DNA of 64,000 nucleotides from Alphaproteobacteria bacterium (GCA_021151765.1 JAGKWR010000012.1:31876-95875); one strand, 5' to 3'; shown: positions 1-10,070, counted from the first letter of the stretch. The notes: a model not told the origin generated them from the sequence alone. Numbers and translations are program-made.

Positions 1-3000
1 TGATAACGGATTTTAAGATTTTATTGATCTCTATTTTTGCACTCTCAATTTTCTTCTCCAGTTCTTCTGCTTCTTGACCTTCTCTTACTTTAGCAATTTC
101 CTGAGCAATCATTGGATTATTTGTCACTATTTCAAACTGTTGATCCTTCTGATTTGGACTCTGGGTTCTTATTATAGTAATATGTGCGTTACTTCCATTT
201 TTATACTCCTCATTAGGAAAAAACATTTTCGAAGATACTTTATGGTAGTATTGCGATATGGATGAAGTGGTAATTACGATATCTGATACGACAGGAACAA
301 ATCCCAAACTATTCCCATTTGGTTGAGCAACACTAGTACTTGGGACTTTTTTGTTTTTACCAAGATTCGACTGATGCTTCGCAAGGGGATTTCCAAATGG
401 AAGGGCACCTATACTATTACTACTTTTTACTGTACTGTTGCTTTGTACGGTATTGCAACTGAGAAAACTTTGATCATCATCGAGTTCTTTTACTTCTTCT
501 TTTACTTCTTCTTTTACTTCTTCTTTTACTTCTTCTTTTACTTCTTCTTTTACTTCTTCTTTTACTTCTTCTTGCACTGCTTCTTCTACTACTACTTGCA
601 CTGCTTCTTGATCCACTGAAGATTCTTCTAACGATTCAATTCTTTTATTATCAATTCTTTCTTCTTTCGGCGAAATTTCTCTAAGTTGTTCAATAATGTA
701 TACAAAAGTCCTAAAATCAGGTTTTTTTGATAACTCATCACTACTAGTATTATATTCATATACATATTCGTTATCACCTTCGTAGCCCGTAATACGGAAT
801 ATAATTTGGTGTTGAGAATCTTTTGTTATTTTAAGATTAAAATCTCCTACCGTTAATTCGTCGCCTTCTTGTACAATTAAATTTTTATACAAACTTATAA
901 CCTTTTGCTCATAACAATATTTATTTATTAAGAAGTTATTAAATTTGTTGTACAATAATGTAATCTGTTCTTCTGGAAAGCCAGGATATCTCTCACCATC
1001 AAACTCAAATTCTTTGCCATCTTTTATAATTGTTAATTTTGATTCCGATTTTTTTTCATATTTAATATCATCTATTTCTAATGATTCCGACCCTACAAAA
1101 CTCATAGCTTCAAGAATATACTTTGGAAACCAAGCATAATAAAGATTGTAAGGATTGTAGTGATTTATCGTAGATTCTATTTCAGAAGATGAATAAATTT
1201 CCCCATATTCTGGTGTTGTTTCGGCTTGTGCCTGATCGTAATAATAGAATTCTAATATAGCCTGATCGAAAAAATCCAATGATGGTCTTAGAGATGATTC
1301 GTCACCAAAAATATATTCCTCAGAGCCTTTCGAGAGATTAACTATATTCCTTCCTTTCTCATCAGTTTGTCTTTTTAAAATATATTCACCTATTTCTAGG
1401 CTTGATCCAACTTCTGGGATTAAATGTTCAAACCATTTTTTTATATTCTCTTCATATTTATATTCAGCTAACAAAAATTTCTCAAATTTATTACAAATTT
1501 CCATTATTACTTCATCTGGAAGTTTCGAATATTCTGCAGAACTAGAATTATATTCGATGCCATCTTTTATTATCACGAATTCCGATTCTGATATTTTTTC
1601 ATAAGAAATAGACTCATCTATCTTAGCTTTTTCTATTCCGTACATCCAATAAAGAAGCCATTCTTTAAAAATCTTAGGATTATCGCTGACGACAATATTT
1701 TCCGATTGCGATTTATCATTAGCCATTTCGTGAACTTCTGCAACTTTTACATCTTGATCTGAATTTTTAGATTCCAAATTATCACTTTTTGTTAATTCCA
1801 ATTGTTCTGAAATTTGTTGGCTTTCAACTTCTGCTTTTTTTACGTACTCCGTTACGATTGGTAGCAAAGATGACAAAAAATTCGCTGTTTTTTCTAGCCT
1901 ATCTAAAGAATCTTTGGCACTTATTATTGGCGTCTTCGCTTTTATCTCTGATATGTATATTGTATAACTATATTTCTTTTCATCATTCTGACCATTTTTA
2001 AGATAAATTATCAAATCGTTTTTTCTTACTAAAGCTGCTATATCAAAATTAACATAATTAACATCAACCCGTGATAATCGTTTTTTCAATTCTTCGTTTT
2101 TTTCACATCCTTCATAAATCTTTTTCGCATCTGCCAAGATTTTTTTTATTAACTCTGATTTTTTTTCTGAATCTGCGTTTTTTCGTTTTGCAGTTCTTTC
2201 CTTTTCTTGATCAGCTGGGTTAGAAGCTTTCTCTACTTCTATTACTCTTTCCTCCTTATGAGCATTTTGTAACAAACTTAGCTCATCTCTTTCTATTTCT
2301 GTACTGACAGCCTTACTTTTACTTTGAGGCTGTGATGGTAATTTTTTGGTACTGTTAGAAGTAACACTAGATATTGTGGAAGAATCAAAATGTCTAGTTG
2401 CGTAACTTTTTGTGCTAATCGAGTCTGGAGTAGAGGAGACTGTTTGCTCATCTCCCGTCACATTGGAATTATTTTCAAACTCGTAGTTATTCCAACGATT
2501 ATTATTCTCTAACTTCTCTTCAACAACATGCATCACATCTTTTTCTGAGTGCGGCTCAAATTTCTGACGCAACTCCTCTAAGATTTTTGCATATAAGCCA
2601 ATCTTTAATTCATCGTCATTTTTTTGAGGATCTAACTCTGCAATTTTTGCTTCTAAATAACCAATAGCGTGTTTCAGATCATCTTGTCTTGTGTTAGCAT
2701 CAATCGTTTCCTTTAAAGAAGGTCTATCGACTATTTCATTGGCTTTAGAGTTACTTCTTTCAATAATTATAAAACGTGAAACGCTATCTTGCTGATCAAA
2801 TTCTATTGCCGTTCTATCACGATTTGCCTGCATTAATGTATTCCAAGTCAATCCTTCTAAGTGACGAACCTGAATATATTGATGAGTTATGCCGAGACTG
2901 GCATTTCCGTAGTCACCACCAATATAATTATTCGCATCAAAAAAACTTAAAATTTTAGAATTACCATTTTCTTCTAAGAACTTATTTAATTCTTCCCGCG

Positions 3001-5104
3001 TTTTAAAAATCGTACAATTCGAGCTTTCTTCAGCTGACGTAACTTCGTGTGTATTAACCGAGCTTTTGTCTACGTAATAGGTTGAATCTGTCAAAGCGGA
3101 AACATCATCATCTGTTTCTACAATTTTATTTTTCTTAAATATTCGATAATATGTCGTTTTGTCTTTATAATACGGTAAAATTATGGTGTCAGCATTACAG
3201 CGATTTGCTATTTGTTCTAAATCATCTTCTGAAGGTTGATTTCTTTGATTAATTTCAAAATCCATCAAAATATATTGCATCTTTTGACCATCTGCCAAGC
3301 CAGCCATTTCTAATGGAATCTTACCAATCAAACTTTCATTTTGGTCATCTTCTGGGTTTACATTATTTGATTGCAGCCCTTCATCTTTAATTTCAATCGA
3401 AATATCTGCCGCTTCGAACTCTTTTTGTGCTCTTTCTCTTCTATTAATAAGGTCTAATCTTTGCTGTTGTCGATCACGTAATTTTTGATCGTATTTTTGC
3501 AAACTTTCTTCCAATTTTTTTGAATCGAATTTCTCAGCGATAGTTACTATACGCTCTAAATTTTGTGATAAAAATTCATATACTTTTTGATATTGAGTTG
3601 CTGTATCAAAACCCTCTTTGCGCAATAATTTTTCTAATTTTTCGATTTCTGTTTTTTCAATTATTTGACTCTTGATCACTAAATCCGCTAGCTTCTTTAA
3701 GTGATCTTTTTCACTTCCTTTAAATTTGACTGTTTCATTAGAAGCAATATCCCAATATTTTTCAGATTTAGGAGCCTCGGGTTTAAATTTATATTCTTCT
3801 ATAAAATTTTGGATGCTATCTAATAGTAATGAAGTGTCGCTTGGATTATTTTCCAAATTCTGCTGAATCACGTTCATTTTGGCTTTGAGTCGCTCTATCT
3901 CAATCTCAATTTTATCTAAACTTTCACTAGCACCATAAGTGACAACCATCGCACCTTTTTTTGTCAAATCTTTGATCAGTTTGCTGCGTTCTATTTCACT
4001 ATTATCAAGAAACTGAGCATAAAAATATGATTCATCAAGCTGAATTAAATGAGAACGCAGATCTTCTTGTTGCGTAAGCTCAGATAATTTTTCTAATCCG
4101 TTAATTAGATCTACGTTTATAACTTTGATTCCAGAATCTGAATTTTCATTGGCTCTTTGGACCGCTTGAAATATAATTTCACTAATTTTTGTTTTACCAC
4201 CGCCTTTAGGAATTCTGATATCAGCTTTACCTTTTCTTCTAAAAAGGATGCGATCAATTTCTTGCAATGCCATTGCTTGATCAAAAGACAATACTTTAAG
4301 ACTTTCGGATTGTGTCGATGTAACAGAATCTGAGGAAGATACAGAATCTTGTACAGATCTAATCTCACTTCTAAATTCTATCTTTTTTAAAGACGGGTTC
4401 ATCAATGCTATGTTCATTGCACCGCCAGATTTTAAAACACTAATTTGCTCTAAAAATATCTCTCTTGGATAAGATATTTGTGAATCCAAAAGATTCTGAC
4501 TACCAATAAACTCTTTTTTCTTTCTACGTTTCTGAACCCCAGCTTTTGTGGGCAAATTTTCTTGAGAACCTTTTAAAACTTCAGCCAAAGATTTTTTTGC
4601 ATCACTAAATGCTCCTTTTGTAGTATCTAGGAAAGCATTGCTTTTTTGTCTTTCTAGTTTGTGTGCTTGATTCATGATCAAACGAAATTCACGTATCAAA
4701 GCATATTGATAAAACACCATTGGTGCTTCATGAGCTCGGGGATTGGCTTCTTTAAAACGTTTAAAAAAATACGATAATTCTGATTCTTCCAATTGCAAAA
4801 TATCATCGCGTGAATTTGCCTCTTCTATTCGCTTGAGACAAATTTTAACTTGATCGGAGAGTTTTGAATTTTGTTGTGCAGCACTTGGTGTTCCAACATT
4901 AGCAAAAAAATTACGATCTTCTTCAAAGTCTAGATTAATACCACACAGATTGAATTTGAGAAGATTGTATAATTGTTCTTGATTCAATCCTAAGTTACTG
5001 ATTCTCAATAAATCTTCTTTGTAAACCCCTTGGTATCTCAAACCATCTGGTGGGAAAGGAGATATTTGTAGTCGTTCTTTTGATCCTGTCTTTTCTTCAA
5101 TCAT
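1..5104 (-). CDS. Giant P-loop/helicase-like repeat protein, N-terminal 1701 residues (partial at window edge)
   Basis: One uninterrupted reading frame runs from an ATG at 5104 off the left edge, so about 1701 residues are visible and the C-terminus is missing. I do not recognise a named family. Motifs seen: a P-loop IPKGGGKT with the lysine at residue 304; LIQLDESYFY with the acidic pair D357-E358; VVTYGAS around residue 380; then FFDANNYIGGDYGN with the GGD at 729-731, and LMQANRDR at about 757-764. Together these look like motifs I, II, III, V and VI of a divergent superfamily 2 helicase-type ATPase, in the manner of the large DUF3638-like proteins of host-associated bacteria (inference). 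Long charged coiled-coil stretches separate them. Two related segments of about 150 residues lie near 1140-1290 and 1320-1475, followed by seven EEVK units near 1510-1540. A TTG codon near 5145 is an alternative start, with an in-frame stop at 5178-5180. The gene lies downstream of rpoD on the same strand after about 200 bp. No signal peptide or membrane segment is evident. Confidence 0.8.
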   Translation of the reverse strand, partial: MIEEKTGSKERLQISPFPPDGLRYQGVYKEDLLRISNLGLNQEQLYNLLKFNLCGINLDFEEDRNFFANVGTPSAAQQNSKLSDQVKICLKRIEEANSRDDILQLEESELSYFFKRFKEANPRAHEAPMVFYQYALIREFRLIMNQAHKLERQKSNAFLDTTKGAFSDAKKSLAEVLKGSQENLPTKAGVQKRRKKKEFIGSQNLLDSQISYPREIFLEQISVLKSGGAMNIALMNPSLKKIEFRSEIRSVQDSVSSSDSVTSTQSESLKVLSFDQAMALQEIDRILFRRKGKADIRIPKGGGKTKISEIIFQAVQRANENSDSGIKVINVDLINGLEKLSELTQQEDLRSHLIQLDESYFYAQFLDNSEIERSKLIKDLTKKGAMVVTYGASESLDKIEIEIERLKAKMNVIQQNLENNPSDTSLLLDSIQNFIEEYKFKPEAPKSEKYWDIASNETVKFKGSEKDHLKKLADLVIKSQIIEKTEIEKLEKLLRKEGFDTATQYQKVYEFLSQNLERIVTIAEKFDSKKLEESLQKYDQKLRDRQQQRLDLINRRERAQKEFEAADISIEIKDEGLQSNNVNPEDDQNESLIGKIPLEMAGLADGQKMQYILMDFEINQRNQPSEDDLEQIANRCNADTIILPYYKDKTTYYRIFKKNKIVETDDDVSALTDSTYYVDKSSVNTHEVTSAEESSNCTIFKTREELNKFLEENGNSKILSFFDANNYIGGDYGNASLGITHQYIQVRHLEGLTWNTLMQANRDRTAIEFDQQDSVSRFIIIERSNSKANEIVDRPSLKETIDANTRQDDLKHAIGYLEAKIAELDPQKNDDELKIGLYAKILEELRQKFEPHSEKDVMHVVEEKLENNNRWNNYEFENNSNVTGDEQTVSSTPDSISTKSYATRHFDSSTISSVTSNSTKKLPSQPQSKSKAVSTEIERDELSLLQNAHKEERVIEVEKASNPADQEKERTAKRKNADSEKKSELIKKILADAKKIYEGCEKNEELKKRLSRVDVNYVNFDIAALVRKNDLIIYLKNGQNDEKKYSYTIYISEIKAKTPIISAKDSLDRLEKTANFLSSLLPIVTEYVKKAEVESQQISEQLELTKSDNLESKNSDQDVKVAEVHEMANDKSQSENIVVSDNPKIFKEWLLYWMYGIEKAKIDESISYEKISESEFVIIKDGIEYNSSSAEYSKLPDEVIMEICNKFEKFLLAEYKYEENIKKWFEHLIPEVGSSLEIGEYILKRQTDEKGRNIVNLSKGSEEYIFGDESSLRPSLDFFDQAILEFYYYDQAQAETTPEYGEIYSSSEIESTINHYNPYNLYYAWFPKYILEAMSFVGSESLEIDDIKYEKKSESKLTIIKDGKEFEFDGERYPGFPEEQITLLYNKFNNFLINKYCYEQKVISLYKNLIVQEGDELTVGDFNLKITKDSQHQIIFRITGYEGDNEYVYEYNTSSDELSKKPDFRTFVYIIEQLREISPKEERIDNKRIESLEESSVDQEAVQVVVEEAVQEEVKEEVKEEVKEEVKEEVKEEVKEEVKELDDDQSFLSCNTVQSNSTVKSSNSIGALPFGNPLAKHQSNLGKNKKVPSTSVAQPNGNSLGFVPVVSDIVITTSSISQYYHKVSSKMFFPNEEYKNGSNAHITIIRTQSPNQKDQQFEIVTNNPMIAQEIAKVREGQEAEELEKKIESAKIEINKILKSVI
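484..574. repeat. 12-bp in-frame minisatellite (seven EEVK units)
   Basis: A 12-bp unit of the form TTCTTTTACTTC recurs seven times head to tail. On the minus strand it encodes seven EEVK tetrapeptides in the giant protein. The period is a multiple of three, so slippage changes the length of this acidic/basic linker without breaking the frame. The antisense plus-strand frame rich in Phe and Tyr is only a shadow of this repeat. Confidence 0.9.
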
Positions 5105-5306
5105 TTGATGGGTAAAGCTATTTTGAGGTTTGTTGTATTCGTCTTGTGGCAAATGTACAAAGCAAGCTCTACATCTATTTTAAGTAACACAAAAATTACA
5201 ACTAAAATGTTTTGTAATCACCATTTTCAGAAGTAATTCTTTCAGATTCCTGTCTTCAATTTTAAAAAATCAAAAACAGAAATCCAAAAGTTGTGCAATT
5301 CAATAT

Positions 5307-7580
5307 TTACGCGTCTTGTAAGAAACTTTTCAAAAGTTTTGAACGTTTTGGATGTTGCAGTTTTTTCAACGCTTTAGCTTCGATTTGACGAATACGTTCA
5401 CGAGTAACCGAGAATTGTTTACCAACTTCTTCCAAAGTGTGATCCGTAACCATTCCGATACCAAAACGCATACGCAAAACACGCTCTTCACGCGGCGTTA
5501 AAGATGACAACATTTGCGCTGTAACTTCTTTCAACTTCGAGTGTGACGCAGCATCAAAAGGCATTACCGCAGTTTTGTCTTCGATAAAATCACCCAAAAT
5601 GCTATCTTCATCATCACCTGAAACTGGAGATTCCAAACTCACCGGATCTTTCGAAGTACGCAAAACTTTACGAACTTTATCAACTGGCATTAAAAGCTTG
5701 TCAGCGATTTCTTGCGCATCTGGCGCTCTTCCAAGTTCTTGAGTTAATTGACGCGAAGTTTTGACGATTTTGTTAATCGTTTCCACCATGTGAATTGGAA
5801 TACGAATTGTGCGTGATTGATCGGCAATAGCACGAGTAATTGCCTGACGAATCCACCAAGTGGCATAGGTCGAAAATTTATAACCACGACGATATTCGAA
5901 TTTATCAACAGCGCGCATCAAACCAATATTACCTTCTTGGATCAAATCCAAAAATTGCAAACCACGATTGGTATATTTTTTGGCAATTGACACCACCAAA
6001 CGCAAGTTGGCTTCAATCATTTCTTTTTTGGCTTTTAACTCTTCGTTTTGGCTTTTTCTGACTGTATTAATCAACGCTTTGAAATCAGGCAAATTCAAAC
6101 CCATGATTTTGGTAATTTTCAAAATGCGAGTTTGAATATCTAAAATCTTTTCTTTTTCAGCCTCGTAAAATGCCGCCCATCTTCTTTCTTTAACAGCAGC
6201 GATTTTTTCAATCCATTTTTCGCCGGCTTCCAAACCAACGTAATATTTCAAAAAGTCAGTTTTATCAACGCTGTGTTGCTGCGACAAACGCAACAATTCG
6301 ATCTCAATTCCGATAATTTTATCGTAAGCTTCATAAAGTTGATCAACCAAAGCTTTAATCAAAGAATCGTTGAAACTTACTTCCGCAGAAATTCGCAAGA
6401 AATCAGCTTTCAATTTTTGAATATCTTTGTCTGCTTCAATTTGTTCGCGAGTTTTATCAGCAGTTTTGTCCAAGATTTTTTGGCAAATATTGGCGATTTT
6501 TTGGAACAAATCGAGCATCTTAGGCATCAAAATTCTTTCCATTGAAACGAATGATACTACGCTTTCATCGATTTCTTCTAACTCTTCATCTTCAAACATT
6601 GATTCTTCTTCAGCAGCATCAACTTGATCATTAATGATCGCAGTCACATCTTCTTCGCTGGCTTGTGGATCTTGCAGAAGTTCTAGAGCTTGTTTCTCAC
6701 TATTCTTCATCATTTCTTCCAACTCAGAATTATAAGTCTCATCAATTCTAATGATATCACGAAGAAGAATTGTACCGCCAGACAAGCCGTTGTACCACTC
6801 AATAAAATGCTTCATAATCATCGGGCTTTGATACAAAGCTTGAACAGTTTTGTTGCGACCTTCTTCAATACGCATCGCAATCGCAACTTCATCTTCACGA
6901 GTTAGAAGTTTAACTGTACTCATCGATTTCAGATAAGTTTTAACCGAATCTTCTGAGCGTTTTTGGCTTTTTTCATCATCTTTTGCCAAAGAACCATCTT
7001 CTAATTTGTCTAGATCATCTTCTTTTTCGACGATTTGAATTTTGAATTCGCCCAAAATATCTAAAATACGATCTAATTTTTTCGGATCGATGTCAGAATC
7101 AATATGTTCATTAATTTGGTCAAAAGTCAAAAAACCTTGGGATTTACCCAAAGCCATCAAGGCTTTTAGTTTATCACCAAGCTCAGTTGATAACTTTTTG
7201 CCTTCTTCATCTTTTTGATGCAAAGCCGATTTTACACCTTGGATAAGTTGAAACTTTTCAGCCAAAGCTACTGTTTTGTCATGAATTGCTGTTGCCAATT
7301 TTGATTTTGACTTCACAACTTTTGGCTTAACAATTTTTTCTTTTTTCTCTTTAACCGGTTTTTCTTTAACAATTTTAATAGTTTTTTCTTTCAAGTCTTT
7401 CTTTGGCTTAGTATCTAAATCGCGCACCTCAACTTTAGAGATCTTTTTTACAGCTTTGATTGGCGCAGATTTTTTTACTACCACTTTCTTTTTTTCAACT
7501 TTTTTAACCGTGGCTTTCTTAGCAACTGCCTTTTTCACTACAGTTTTTACCACTTTTTTAGCCTTACTTTTTGTTGCCAT
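5307..7580 (-). CDS. rpoD: Primary RNA polymerase sigma factor (sigma-70, RpoD)
   Basis: 757 residues; it directs RNA polymerase to housekeeping promoters. In order: a Lys/Val/Ala-rich extension (about 1-95), a region 1.1-like segment near 145-190, region 1.2 with TREDEVAIAMRIEEG near 230, a large acidic non-conserved region, region 2 from about residue 525 (RLVVSIAKKYTNRGLQFLDL, then FSTYATWWIRQAITRAI for -10 recognition), region 3, and region 4 from about 694 ending in SVTRERIRQIEAKALKKL for -35 recognition. It starts 17 bp after dnaG, the usual dnaG-rpoD pairing of the macromolecular synthesis operon. It is longer than typical alphaproteobacterial RpoD (roughly 620-690) mainly because of the basic N-terminal tail, which is unusual. 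Identity is certain; the role of the tail is unknown. Confidence 0.98.
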   Translation of the reverse strand: MATKSKAKKVVKTVVKKAVAKKATVKKVEKKKVVVKKSAPIKAVKKISKVEVRDLDTKPKKDLKEKTIKIVKEKPVKEKKEKIVKPKVVKSKSKLATAIHDKTVALAEKFQLIQGVKSALHQKDEEGKKLSTELGDKLKALMALGKSQGFLTFDQINEHIDSDIDPKKLDRILDILGEFKIQIVEKEDDLDKLEDGSLAKDDEKSQKRSEDSVKTYLKSMSTVKLLTREDEVAIAMRIEEGRNKTVQALYQSPMIMKHFIEWYNGLSGGTILLRDIIRIDETYNSELEEMMKNSEKQALELLQDPQASEEDVTAIINDQVDAAEEESMFEDEELEEIDESVVSFVSMERILMPKMLDLFQKIANICQKILDKTADKTREQIEADKDIQKLKADFLRISAEVSFNDSLIKALVDQLYEAYDKIIGIEIELLRLSQQHSVDKTDFLKYYVGLEAGEKWIEKIAAVKERRWAAFYEAEKEKILDIQTRILKITKIMGLNLPDFKALINTVRKSQNEELKAKKEMIEANLRLVVSIAKKYTNRGLQFLDLIQEGNIGLMRAVDKFEYRRGYKFSTYATWWIRQAITRAIADQSRTIRIPIHMVETINKIVKTSRQLTQELGRAPDAQEIADKLLMPVDKVRKVLRTSKDPVSLESPVSGDDEDSILGDFIEDKTAVMPFDAASHSKLKEVTAQMLSSLTPREERVLRMRFGIGMVTDHTLEEVGKQFSVTRERIRQIEAKALKKLQHPKRSKLLKSFLQDA

Positions 7581-7597
7581 ATTTCCTCTGAAAAATT

Positions 7598-9439
7598 TTA
7601 AGCAATGTCTTTCTCAAGCGCTAGAATCTTGCGCTCAAGTGAGTTTTTATATTCGAAAATTTCTTTGATTTTCTGATTTGTTATTGCGCTTTGATGAGTT
7701 TCAATTTCATCAATTTTACCCAAAGCTTCTTTATATTGCTGATCTACTTGAAGTAATAAATCTTTCAAAAGTAGAGTGCTTAATTTGATTTGCGCTAAGT
7801 CTAAGCTAAGGGTTTGAATGCTTGCAAGTACATTCTTTATATCATTTAAATCGTTACTTGCCACAGAATTTTCAAGGGCTTTTAAAATTTGATTTGATTC
7901 CAAGTCTTGATTTTCTTCAACCAAGCCGATTACCAAATCTTTGATAATTGTCATTTCATCGCTGAAAAAATGCAATTCATGTAAATCAAAATTGTCATCG
8001 TTGAAACTCGCCAATTGCGGGAATTTTATGAGCAAAGAAATGATTGCTCTGGCGATATTTTTACCAGCATGATTTACAACCGCAGCTTGAATATTATTGG
8101 CTTTATGACTACTAATTTTCGCCATATTTTTACTGCCAACCACTTTATTTTTTGACGCAATTTCACGCCCCAAAACGAAAAGCTGATCTTTAAAAAAGTA
8201 TGAAAAATGTCGTTTGGACGTGTCATCTTTTATGGCTTCAACTTTATTCATCAAATTAGTTTCTAACTTGGCTTTTGATTCGGCGCTTATTTTATCTTTA
8301 CGCTCAATTCCCAAATCTGCCAAAGCGAAATCAAATAGACTTTGCGACAACGGAATTGCATCAACGAACTGTTTTTCTAGTTCAGACGCACCAAATTGTT
8401 TAATGAAATCATCCGGATCAAGCTGATTAGGCAAAAAGGCAAAAGCGATGTTTTTTTTCGCTGTAATTAACGGCAAAGCAATTTCAGCAACTCTTTTCGC
8501 AGCGCGTATTCCGGCAGAATCACCATCCAAACAAATTACAATTTTATCAGTTGTGAAGAATAATTCTTTTAAATGTTCAGCACCTAATGCCGTGCCAAGA
8601 CCGGCAACCACATTTTCTACACCATTAATCGCCAGCGAAATTGTATCCATATAACCTTCAACCACAACGGCGTAACCTTTAGAGAATATTGGTTTGCGCG
8701 CGAAATGAAAATTATACAAAGTTTGGCTTTTTTTGAAAACTTCTGTTTCGGCAGAATTTAAATATTTGGGCAAATCATCGGCAATTGTACGCCCACCAAA
8801 AGCAATAACTTGGCCTTTTTTATTAGTGATTGGGAAAACCACACGGTTGCGCAATTTATCGTACAGTTTTTTCTGATCATTGCGCCCAACTACTCCGCAA
8901 CCTGCTATTTCTGATTCTGAAAAGCCTTTTGCTTCCAAAAATTTTGTTAAAGCTTCGTAAGAATTTAGGGCAAAACCGAGACGAAACTTTTTAATATTAT
9001 CCGCAGAAATTTTACGCTTTTGCAAATAAGACAGTGCTGTTCTGCCAGCATCTGAAATTAAATTATTTTCGAAGAATTGGCATATTGTTTCCAAGATCAA
9101 TAAATCGCGCGATAGCCTCTCTTCTTTGACTTCATCGAACTGAACTTTTGGGATCGGAATCGAAAAATCAGCAGCTAATTTCGTTACCGCATCGGGATAA
9201 GTCATGCCTTCATTTTGCATGACGAAACTGATCACATCGCCATGCGCCGCACAGCCAAAACAATGATAAAAACCTTTTTGATCGTTGACCGTAAAAGAAG
9301 GTGATTTTTCGTTATGAAATGGACACAAACCGCTAAATTCTTTGCCGCGTAATTTTAGCTTAACTTTTTTGCCAACAACTTCTGAAACCAGAATTGAAGA
9401 TCTTAATTTGTCCGGAAAATCTTTAGGAAAAATCATCAA
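7598..9439 (-). CDS. dnaG: DNA primase DnaG
   Basis: 613 residues; it makes RNA primers at the replication fork with the DnaB helicase. The N-terminal CHC2 zinc finger is intact (C39, H42, C60, C63). The TOPRIM catalytic core shows VVVEGYMDTISLA and CLDGDSAGIRAAKR with the expected acidic residues. The C-terminal third, the DnaB-interacting helical part, is less conserved. It starts 4 bp after the lipid kinase-like gene and is followed 17 bp later by rpoD, so dnaG and rpoD are probably cotranscribed. Length is normal for the family. Confidence 0.97.
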   Translation of the reverse strand: MMIFPKDFPDKLRSSILVSEVVGKKVKLKLRGKEFSGLCPFHNEKSPSFTVNDQKGFYHCFGCAAHGDVISFVMQNEGMTYPDAVTKLAADFSIPIPKVQFDEVKEERLSRDLLILETICQFFENNLISDAGRTALSYLQKRKISADNIKKFRLGFALNSYEALTKFLEAKGFSESEIAGCGVVGRNDQKKLYDKLRNRVVFPITNKKGQVIAFGGRTIADDLPKYLNSAETEVFKKSQTLYNFHFARKPIFSKGYAVVVEGYMDTISLAINGVENVVAGLGTALGAEHLKELFFTTDKIVICLDGDSAGIRAAKRVAEIALPLITAKKNIAFAFLPNQLDPDDFIKQFGASELEKQFVDAIPLSQSLFDFALADLGIERKDKISAESKAKLETNLMNKVEAIKDDTSKRHFSYFFKDQLFVLGREIASKNKVVGSKNMAKISSHKANNIQAAVVNHAGKNIARAIISLLIKFPQLASFNDDNFDLHELHFFSDEMTIIKDLVIGLVEENQDLESNQILKALENSVASNDLNDIKNVLASIQTLSLDLAQIKLSTLLLKDLLLQVDQQYKEALGKIDEIETHQSAITNQKIKEIFEYKNSLERKILALEKDIA

Positions 9440-9443
9440 TCAC

Positions 9444-10070
9444 CTAGTAAGAAAAATTCCACATAACATTGAAAATCATCATCGTAGTGGAAAAACCAAT
9501 CGGAATTAAAAAGTTATCATCAATACGCAAAAAGCTTGGGCGCGCTTCCAACAAAGTAACGATTATCACTGCGAAGACTCCGAAAAAATAATACCAAAAA
9601 CTCGAGTGATAAAACATACCACAAGAAACCAGTATTATCAAAGCACTAATGAAGAAAGCTAAAGTACCATTTTTAGTTTTTTCGAAGAATGGTTCACTTG
9701 GAAAATTACGTCCAATTATCGCCGCGGAAGCATCAGAAATTGCTAAAATAAAAAATGCCGCAACCGCAATTTCTGCTGGGAAAAATAAAAAGTTGATAGT
9801 TGCCGCCAAAGCTACCCAACTAGCGCCGCACAGGTTATTACCATTACGTTCATGCTCACGCAAAATAATGCCAAACAGTTTTACAAAGATATTTTGCACA
9901 ACCAAATTTTTACGACGTGAATAATCAAGCGAAACCACAATTGCTGCCGCCGCCGCGAAAATAGTAACACTGATCCATTTGCCAAGCGAGCAATAAGTAA
10001 GCGGAATTATCACCAACAAAATGTGGAAAAGTTTACGATAAATTTCGTTTCGCAAAGAGATTTGTGCCAT
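9444..10070 (-). CDS. Dolichol kinase-like membrane protein (SEC59/CTP-dependent lipid kinase family)
   Basis: 208 residues, largely hydrophobic with about six membrane segments. It matches the polyprenol/diacylglycerol kinase and phytol kinase group (COG0170-like): RKLFHIL near the N-terminus, ISDASAAIIGRNF at about residues 135-147, a following KTKNGTLAFF, and LLEARPSFLRIDDNFLIP near 190. In this family the conserved Asp/Lys/Glu and EDNFLIP-like residues bind CTP and the lipid alcohol. The likely role is phosphorylation of a membrane lipid (undecaprenol, diacylglycerol or similar); the substrate cannot be told from sequence. It lies immediately upstream of dnaG and may share its transcript. 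Confidence 0.75.
   Translation of the reverse strand: MAQISLRNEIYRKLFHILLVIIPLTYCSLGKWISVTIFAAAAAIVVSLDYSRRKNLVVQNIFVKLFGIILREHERNGNNLCGASWVALAATINFLFFPAEIAVAAFFILAISDASAAIIGRNFPSEPFFEKTKNGTLAFFISALIILVSCGMFYHSSFWYYFFGVFAVIIVTLLEARPSFLRIDDNFLIPIGFSTTMMIFNVMWNFSY

Noticed and set aside
484..574. Regular short repeats as a possible CRISPR array
   Set aside because: Units are contiguous 12-mers without spacers and lie inside a coding frame.
323..619. Plus-strand frame with long Phe/Tyr runs
   Set aside because: It is the antisense of the EEVK minisatellite in the giant gene; no start context or family similarity.
1..5104. Left 5 kb as a gene-free or decayed region
   Set aside because: Minus-strand frame stays open throughout; the lack of a stop in the window hides the gene.
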